Shown: positions 50,745-55,750 of the stretch, in pieces
Layout: every line of letters begins with the position of its first letter
How positions within the stretch are numbered: position 1 is the stretch's first letter
DNA from: Actinomycetota bacterium
GTDB lineage: Bacteria; Actinomycetota; Actinomycetes; Streptosporangiales; Streptosporangiaceae
Assembly: GCA_027313705.1 (NCBI GenBank)
Contig: DAHVDE010000021.1
Coordinates: 1 to 55,750 of the forward strand
Reading direction: 5' to 3'
DNA length: 55,750 nucleotides
The notes under the pieces: model-generated
What the model was told of the DNA's origin: nothing
The model's input: the letters and a program-made list of their open reading frames with translations, nothing else
Databases searched by the model: none
Program-made: the position numbers and the translations under genes

Positions 50745-52585
50745 CCGAGGTAACGGCGGCAAGCGGCACCCATGCCTGGCGCGGTATCGCCGCAGAGGAG
50801 ATCGACGAACTGCCCAAGGGCCTTTCCCTGCTGCTGCGCAGGCGGAGCCGGGCACTGCTCGCCGACCTTCTTCGCCCGCACCGGTCGACGGTGGCGATGA
50901 TTGCCGCGTCGATCGTGATTTTCAACCTCGCGGTGCTGGCCGGTCCCTGGCTGGTCGGCATCGCGGTCGACAAGGTGCCCGCGCTGATCAGCACCAAGGA
51001 TCCGGTCCCGATCATCATCGTGGTGGTCGAGTTCGTCGTCGCCGCACTCCTCGCGGCCACCGCGAACTCCTGGTTCGTGTCGGCCATCGGCACCATGGGC
51101 GGCCAGGTCGTACTCGATCTCAGGCAGCGCTTGTTCATGCATTTCCAGCGCTTGCCCGTGTCCTTCCACGAGAAGTACACCTCGGGCCGCGTGATCTCAC
51201 GCCAGGTCTCTGACGTCGATTCCATCGCCGGGCTGTTCGACGAAGGCCTTGACTCACTGGTCAGCGCCGTCTTCTCGATGATCTTCATCGGTTCTGGAAT
51301 GCTGCTGCTCGACTGGCCGCTCGCGCTGGCGATCCTGGTCGGATTCGTGCCGCTGGCCTGGCTGAGCGCCTGGTTCAGGCGCGAGTCGGCCGCGACCTAC
51401 CGCCGCACACGGGACACCATCGCGCTGGTGATCGTCCACTTCGTGGAGACTTTCAACGGGATACGCGCGGTCCAGAGCTTCCGCAGGGAGCCGAGGAACG
51501 AGGAGATCTTCGGACGGCTCAACGCGGATTACGGCCGGGCGACGAAGCGTTCCATGCGGCTGATCGCGCTGTTCTTTCCTGGTGTCACGCTGGTCGGGAA
51601 CCTCGCCATGGGCGTAGTGCTGCTCTACGGTGGTTTTCGCGTCATGGATCATCAGATGCCGGTCGGCGTGCTCGTGACCTTCATGCTGTACCTGACCAGG
51701 TTCTTTGAACCGCTTCAGGACGTGTCGCAGTTCTACAGCACCTTCCAGTCAGCCGCCGCCGGCCTGGAGAAGATCTCCGGCGTGCTCGACGAGCCACCCT
51801 CGGTAGCCGAGCCGGCCAGCCCCGTCGCGCTGCCGTCCAGGCGGCCAGCGGCCGGCCGCGAACTGCGGATGACAGGCGTCACCTTCGGTTACCGTGACGC
51901 GGTTGTCCTGCCCGACTTCAACCTGGTGATCCCGGCGGGCCAGAAGGTCGCCCTGGTCGGCGCCACCGGTGCGGGCAAGACGACAATCGCGAGGCTGCTG
52001 GCCAGGTTCTATGACCCTGACGAAGGCCGGGTGCTGCTTGACGGCGTGGACCTGCGCGACTTGTCAGACGCCGATCTGCGCGGCGAGATCGTGCTCATCA
52101 CCCAGGAGAACTTTCTGTTCAGCGCCACCATCGCGGAGAACATCGCACTCGGCAAGCCAGGAGCGACCAGGGCAGAGGCAACCGAGGCGGCGCGGGCGGT
52201 GGGCGCGGACGAATTCATCACCGCGCTCCCCGACGGCTACGACACCCAGGCCGGGAAGCGGGGCGGGCGGCTGTCTGCGGGCCAGCGGCAGCTCATCTCG
52301 TTCGCGCGAGCCTTCATCTCGGCGCCGAGCGTACTCCTGCTCGATGAGGCCACCTCCCTGCTTGACCTGCCGAGCGAGCGAACAGTGCAGCAGGCACTTC
52401 AGACCGTGCTGGCCGGCCGGACCGCCGTGATCATCGCGCACCGGCTTTCCACGGTTCGCATCGCCGACCGCGTACTCGTGCTCGATCACGGCCAGCTTGC
52501 CGAGGACGGCTCGCCCCAGACCCTGCTGCAGGCCGGCGGCGAATATGCGGACCTGCATAACCGCTGGCTGACCTCGCTTGCCTAG
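50741..52585 (+). CDS. ABC exporter half-transporter, catalytic-site subunit
   Basis: 614 aa. Six-helix membrane domain and an NBD with Walker A GATGAGKTT, Q-loop ITQENFLFSATIAENI, Walker B VLLLDEATSLLD with the catalytic Glu, and H-loop AHRLS. Its signature is non-consensus, LSAGQRQ, which would face the degenerate Walker site of the partner. The two deviations are complementary, as in BmrCD/TM287-288-type heterodimers with one active and one regulatory site. Confidence 0.93.
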   Translation: MTEVTAASGTHAWRGIAAEEIDELPKGLSLLLRRRSRALLADLLRPHRSTVAMIAASIVIFNLAVLAGPWLVGIAVDKVPALISTKDPVPIIIVVVEFVVAALLAATANSWFVSAIGTMGGQVVLDLRQRLFMHFQRLPVSFHEKYTSGRVISRQVSDVDSIAGLFDEGLDSLVSAVFSMIFIGSGMLLLDWPLALAILVGFVPLAWLSAWFRRESAATYRRTRDTIALVIVHFVETFNGIRAVQSFRREPRNEEIFGRLNADYGRATKRSMRLIALFFPGVTLVGNLAMGVVLLYGGFRVMDHQMPVGVLVTFMLYLTRFFEPLQDVSQFYSTFQSAAAGLEKISGVLDEPPSVAEPASPVALPSRRPAAGRELRMTGVTFGYRDAVVLPDFNLVIPAGQKVALVGATGAGKTTIARLLARFYDPDEGRVLLDGVDLRDLSDADLRGEIVLITQENFLFSATIAENIALGKPGATRAEATEAARAVGADEFITALPDGYDTQAGKRGGRLSAGQRQLISFARAFISAPSVLLLDEATSLLDLPSERTVQQALQTVLAGRTAVIIAHRLSTVRIADRVLVLDHGQLAEDGSPQTLLQAGGEYADLHNRWLTSLA

Positions 52586-52673
52586 CGGCAGAGCCAGGTA
52601 CAGAGGCGGCCGGCGCACTGAGCAAACGTGTGTTGGCGGACGCGAGTCGCCTGTGTCGGCTATGCTGGCGGCC

Positions 52674-53108
52674 GTGACGGTAGGACGTAAGCAGGCGAGC
52701 GAGGACGCGCAGGTGCAATACCTGGCGGATGTCGCGCTTGCCGCGAACTTTGATGATCTTCTCGGCGCGGCCAAGGTCGCCGAGCAGGAGTTCCGGCATG
52801 CGGAGGCCACGGCTGCCCCGCTTGACCTGCGTTACCGGCTGGCGAAGAACCTGGATGCGGCCCTGACCGATGTCATGAGGTCGGCTTTCGCGGCGGTGCG
52901 GGCCGAGATCGGGCCGCGCGGCTACGACGACCGCATTTTCAAGCGCAAGGCGATGGCGACCCCGGTCGTGCGCGCGCTTTACGCGGAAGCTGAGCGACTG
53001 CTCACGCTGAGGGAAACGCACCGGCTGACTGGCATTCCCCCGCTGCCAGGCGGTGTAGGACTCAGCCCGGATCACGCGGTGTCACCCGGAACACACGCAG
53101 CAGCCTGA
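52674..53108 (+). CDS. Uncharacterised 144-aa protein
   Basis: I do not recognise a family. The sequence is soluble and mostly helical: YLADVALAANFDDLLGAAKVAEQEFRHAEATAA, then an Arg-rich middle (FAAVRAEIGPRGYDDRIFKRKAMATP) and a second helix (VRALYAEAERLLTLRETHRL). GTG 52674 is preferred because TATGCT (52661-52666) lies 7 nt before it (leaderless); the open frame back to 52578 overlaps the exporter gene. Composition and codon use match the neighbours, so it looks like a real gene. Confidence 0.68.
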   Translation: MTVGRKQASEDAQVQYLADVALAANFDDLLGAAKVAEQEFRHAEATAAPLDLRYRLAKNLDAALTDVMRSAFAAVRAEIGPRGYDDRIFKRKAMATPVVRALYAEAERLLTLRETHRLTGIPPLPGGVGLSPDHAVSPGTHAAA

Positions 53109-53340
53109 AAGCTACAACAGAATTTATTTGAGTAATATCCCCGTGACTGGACGCTACCGGCCGTGTCCAGCGTTATAACCAGTAGTGATTTGCTAGCCGC
53201 AGACCGGCATGGCTACCAGGTAATCTACAAAAATCATGCCTAAAACCATCCCGATGTGCCATGTTGGCTCGGGCGGCAGACCTGGCAAATTAGATATCGA
53301 TGATCAACACCCCCCCAAAAAATTGATCAGGAGGCGCACA
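53109..53340. other. AT-richer intergenic region before DUF5999 gene
   Basis: It contains CTGGAC/GTCCAG arms around a 12-nt loop (about 53145-53168) followed by GTTATAACC, and a poly-C/poly-A stretch just before the AGGAGG of the next gene. No gene seen; probably a long 5' leader or promoter region. Confidence 0.4.
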
Positions 53341-53682
53341 ATGTGCCCGCACACGCCCCCGTGTCCGGCCGCAAGCGACCCAGACCACGAGGCGGCTCGT
53401 ACCCTTATCAATCACCCCGAGCAGGGCTGGAGCTTGCTTTGCAATGGCATAGTGGTGTTCGAGGACACCGGTGAGCTGCTGCCCGGCGGCGCCGTAGTCG
53501 CGCCGCACCGGCCAACCGACATCGTCACGACCAGCCAGGTAATACCTGGCCAGGCAAGCGCCAGCCGCCTCGCCGACAGTCCCGTCGTCATGAACGGGTC
53601 CGTACTCACCGGTACCGCACTCCCTTCAGTTCCAGCCTCTTCAGTACCAGCCTCTTCAGTACCAGCCTCGCCCGCTGCCTGA
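53341..53682 (+). CDS. DUF5999 protein
   Basis: 113 aa. The first 60 residues (MCPHTPPCPAASDPDHEAAR ... NHPEQGWSLLCNGIVVFEDTGELLPGG) are the small DUF5999 domain found only in actinomycetes, with three conserved Cys that may bind metal. The tail is low complexity and ends in three VPASS/SVPAS units encoded by 15-bp repeats. ATG 53341 has AGGAGG 7 nt upstream; the frame is open to 53236 without homology. Function unknown. Confidence 0.85.
   Translation: MCPHTPPCPAASDPDHEAARTLINHPEQGWSLLCNGIVVFEDTGELLPGGAVVAPHRPTDIVTTSQVIPGQASASRLADSPVVMNGSVLTGTALPSVPASSVPASSVPASPAA
53626..53670 (+). repeat. Three 15-bp tandem repeats at the DUF5999 3' end
   Basis: TCAGTACCAGCCTCT-type units occur three times with single-base changes. 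The third copy contains the stop codon (TGA on minus, 53656) of the convergent hydrolase gene. Confidence 0.85.
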
Positions 53683-54285
53683 GGCAAGCCACGAGGCCAC
53701 GGCGGCGGTGATGGCCGCCGGATGGCGGGACAGCGCATGAGTCTCGCCTGGCAGGACGACTAGCCGGTCAGCATCGCTGGCCGCAGGAACACCGAACGGG
53801 TCGTTCTCGCCGCTGACAACAAGCACGGGTACTCCGGCCGAGCGCAGTTCACCGGCGCGCGACTTCTCCGGCTCGTCGGCCTTGCCCGGTGGATGCAGCG
53901 GGAACGCCAGCGCGACCGCCGCGACAGCTCCGGCGGCTACCGCGGTGCGGCAAGCCACCCGAGCCCCGTTGCTCCGCCCGCCCGCGATGAGCGGCAGGCC
54001 CGCGCACGGCCCGGTCCGCAGCGCGGAGATGACCTCGAGCCAGGCTGCGTCTTGCCGCCGAGCCGACCCTGGCGCCCGAGCGCCAGCCACCCGGTATGGC
54101 TGCAGCACCTGCGCCACCAGCCCGCCGGATTGCCTGCCTGCCTGCCTGGCGGCGAGCACGTCGGCGCTGTCCACTCCGCCGCCGGCACCGTGCGTCAGGA
54201 CCAGCAGGAACCGCGGTTGGCCTGCCGGCTCGTCAATCCAGGCCCTGGCCGGGCCCGCGAGCGTGCTGATCTCCATCGAACCCAT
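53656..54285 (-). CDS. Small alpha/beta hydrolase (KANL3/Tex30-like)
   Basis: 209 aa. LTHGAGGGVDS (oxyanion), the nucleophile elbow GGRSNGARVA, LHPPGKADEPEK, SGENDPFG (Asp) and PGETHALS (His) form a complete triad of the KANL3/Tex30-like dienelactone-hydrolase-related group. Function unknown. ATG 54285 overlaps the DUF1003 gene by 53 nt; ATG 54276 is also possible. The end overlaps the convergent DUF5999 gene by 27 nt. Confidence 0.8.
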   Translation of the reverse strand: MGSMEISTLAGPARAWIDEPAGQPRFLLVLTHGAGGGVDSADVLAARQAGRQSGGLVAQVLQPYRVAGARAPGSARRQDAAWLEVISALRTGPCAGLPLIAGGRSNGARVACRTAVAAGAVAAVALAFPLHPPGKADEPEKSRAGELRSAGVPVLVVSGENDPFGVPAASDADRLVVLPGETHALSRHPAAITAAVASWLASGSGRGWY

Positions 54286-54805
54286 GACCAGCCATGCTAT
54301 GGCCGTCTGGTGCCGGGGCGGAAAGCAGCTTCTCCAGTCGGTCAATCCGGTCGTCCAGATCCCTGTTCGTCACCACGTCGGCAAGCGCAAGCCGTACCGC
54401 GGCCAGTTCCCTGGCCAGGTACTCGGCGTCGTCCTTGGTGCGGCTCGCCATCTCCCTGTCCCGCTCGATGCTGGCCCTGTCCCTGTCATCCTGCCTGTTC
54501 TGGGCAAGCAAGATCAGTGGGGCGGCATAGGCGGCCTGGGTGGAGAAGGCCAGATTCAGCAGGATGAACGGGTAAGGGTCCCAGTGGCGTACGAGCCCGA
54601 CGGTGTTCAGCATGATCCAGAACAGCACGAACACGGTCTGCCCGACCAGGAAACGTCCCGTCCCGAGGAACCTGGCGATCGCTTCAGAAAAGCGCCCGAA
54701 CGCGTCCGCGTCATACCTGGCCCCGGCGAAAGGTCTAAGACCGCGCGGCGCGGTCAGTTCGCTCCCGTCACCGAACCGCTTCGGCGTGAGCAGCGGCACC
54801 CTCAT
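54233..54805 (-). CDS. DUF1003 membrane protein
   Basis: 190 aa. The DUF1003 core has two membrane helices (VGQTVFVLFWIMLNTV; FILLNLAFSTQAAYAAPLILLAQNRQ) then a charged helix (DRDRASIERDREMA) and a coiled coil (EYLARELAAVRLALADVVTNRDLDDRIDRLEKLL). ATG 54805 shares ATGA with the MgtE_N/CBS stop. DUF1003 genes commonly sit behind such CBS genes; a joint role in magnesium or ion homeostasis is suggested but unproven. Confidence 0.88.
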   Translation of the reverse strand: MRVPLLTPKRFGDGSELTAPRGLRPFAGARYDADAFGRFSEAIARFLGTGRFLVGQTVFVLFWIMLNTVGLVRHWDPYPFILLNLAFSTQAAYAAPLILLAQNRQDDRDRASIERDREMASRTKDDAEYLARELAAVRLALADVVTNRDLDDRIDRLEKLLSAPAPDGHSMAGHGFDGDQHARGPGQGLD

Positions 54806-55750
54806 AGCGTCGGCTCCTTTCGCTGCCCGCCGTACCGCCAGCCCGAGGGCAGGATGCGGTCGAGCACGTCGTCCACGGTGATCGCGCCGACCAGCCGGCC
54901 ATCTTCGTCGCATACCGCTACGCCGATCAGGTTGTAGGCGGCCATCCGCTTGGCAACCTCCTGTTCAGGCAGGTCGGCCCGGACGAAGGCGCTTTCCTCG
55001 ACGCACTCCCCCACGTTCGACCCTGGCGGCTGCCGCAGCAGCCGCTGGAAGCCGGCGGTGCCGAGATACCGCCCGGTCGGCGTCACGGAGGGTGGCTCGC
55101 AGACGTAAGCGATCGCCGCCACCGCAGGTGCCAGCTCCGGCTGGCGCAACTGGGCAAGCACCTGGCCGACCGGGGCGTCTGGCGGCACGATCAGCGCATG
55201 TGAGGTCATCAGCCCGCCCGCCGTCGTCGAGTCGTAGTGGAGCAGCCGGCGCAGGTCAGCCGCCTGCACTGTCTCCATGGCGGCGAGCAGCCGCTCCCGG
55301 TGCTCTGGCGGCATCTCGGCAAGCAGGTCGGCCGCGTCGTCAGGTTCCATTTCCTCGACGACGTCGGCGGTGCGCTCGATCCCGACCATGGAAAGCAGCC
55401 TGAGCTGATCCTGCTCGGGCAGTTCCTCGAGCAGGTCGGCCAGTTCCTCGTCGCCGAGTGCCTCGACCAGTTGCCTGCGCCTCGCGGGCGGCATGACCTC
55501 GACCGCATGAGCAAGGTCGGTCGGATGCATCTCGCGCAGTGAGATCAGTTGCTCGGCCAGCGGCCCCGGCCTGAATAGTTCAGGGTAGGTATCCCATGGC
55601 ACCACCGCGGCCGAACTCGACCGCATCCCGAGTACCCGGCTCTGGCTGACCGCGAGCGCCGAGACCTCCCAGCCGCCGCGCCGCCGCCCTGAGGGCGCGA
55701 TGCCGACGTCGGTCACCCGCCCCTGGCCGGCTGGCATGCCGTAGAGCTCG
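54802..55750 (-). CDS. MgtE N-domain / CBS protein, 5' end outside window
   Basis: The frame is open through the right edge; 315 codons are visible. Order: end of a PRC-barrel-like domain (ELYGMPAGQGRVTDVGI), an MgtE_N superhelix (DLAHAVEVMPPARRRQLVEAL ... LLEELPEQDQLRLLSMV ... DAADLLAEMPPEHRERLL) and two CBS motifs (STTAGGLMTSHALIVPPDAPV; YNLIGVAVCDEDGRLVGAITVDDVLDRI). There is no MgtE channel domain: the protein ends after the CBS pair, so it is a soluble Mg- or nucleotide-sensing relative. It is coupled to DUF1003 by ATGA. Confidence 0.88.
   Translation of the reverse strand, partial: ELYGMPAGQGRVTDVGIAPSGRRRGGWEVSALAVSQSRVLGMRSSSAAVVPWDTYPELFRPGPLAEQLISLREMHPTDLAHAVEVMPPARRRQLVEALGDEELADLLEELPEQDQLRLLSMVGIERTADVVEEMEPDDAADLLAEMPPEHRERLLAAMETVQAADLRRLLHYDSTTAGGLMTSHALIVPPDAPVGQVLAQLRQPELAPAVAAIAYVCEPPSVTPTGRYLGTAGFQRLLRQPPGSNVGECVEESAFVRADLPEQEVAKRMAAYNLIGVAVCDEDGRLVGAITVDDVLDRILPSGWRYGGQRKEPTL

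Overview
The window is 55.75 kb of high-GC chromosomal DNA from an actinomycete. The signs are GTG and TTG starts, many leaderless genes with a TANNNT -10 box, a RamB-type glyoxylate regulator, a HrdB-like sigma factor, a maleylpyruvate-isomerase-fold (mycothiol-type) protein, DUF5999, DUF3040 and an Rv2578c-type radical SAM protein. The order or genus cannot be fixed from sequence alone; a Streptosporangiales-like lineage is only a guess. Most of the window is core or metabolic. The first 4 kb is accessory.

1-4.2 kb: a compact minus-strand operon for a prokaryotic ubiquitin-like conjugation system. It holds a multiubiquitin-type Ubl, a Prok-E2_E-like E2, a JAB-ThiF (deubiquitinase plus E1) fusion, a DUF6527 zinc protein and a Clp-fold serine protease of the SDH type. 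The protease frame is broken by two in-frame stops but stays homologous to the left edge. A divergent ribbon-helix-helix gene and an anti-sigma-type ATPase lie beside it. The stretch ends at a 3' fragment of tRNA-Tyr followed by a strong hairpin, which suggests the junction of an integrated element.

4.3-20.3 kb: acyl-CoA metabolism (acyl-CoA dehydrogenase, crotonase-fold protein), a short-TM sensor kinase downstream of a RamB-like regulator, divergent aceA (isocitrate lyase), a Liv-type ABC operon headed by a fumarylacetoacetase-family enzyme and opposed by a GntR/FCD regulator, a NUDIX gene, and a coupled thioesterase plus GH13 glucosidase pair. 20.3-30.1 kb: alpha/beta hydrolases, a second NUDIX gene, a DHA2 MFS pump, a small secreted protein, an FmdB zinc ribbon, a translationally coupled CHAD-protein and ParA-ATPase pair, DUF3040 and a radical SAM protein.

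30.2-45.3 kb: classical menaquinone genes menF, menD-menC-menB (an operon coupled by GTGA overlaps) and divergent menE. They are interrupted by an internally deleted IS1182-type remnant and a five-gene oligopeptide ABC operon. A primary-type sigma factor follows. 45.4-55.75 kb: patatin, GNAT, a class-V aminotransferase, an MDMPI-fold protein, a heterodimeric ABC exporter with complementary degenerate ATP sites, an unrecognised 144-aa protein, DUF5999, and an operon of MgtE_N/CBS, DUF1003 and a small hydrolase that runs off the right edge.

The most notable items are the Ubl operon with its broken protease, the tRNA-Tyr fragment at its border, the CHAD/ParA pair (a possible polyphosphate-positioning module), and the consistent leaderless-gene signature.
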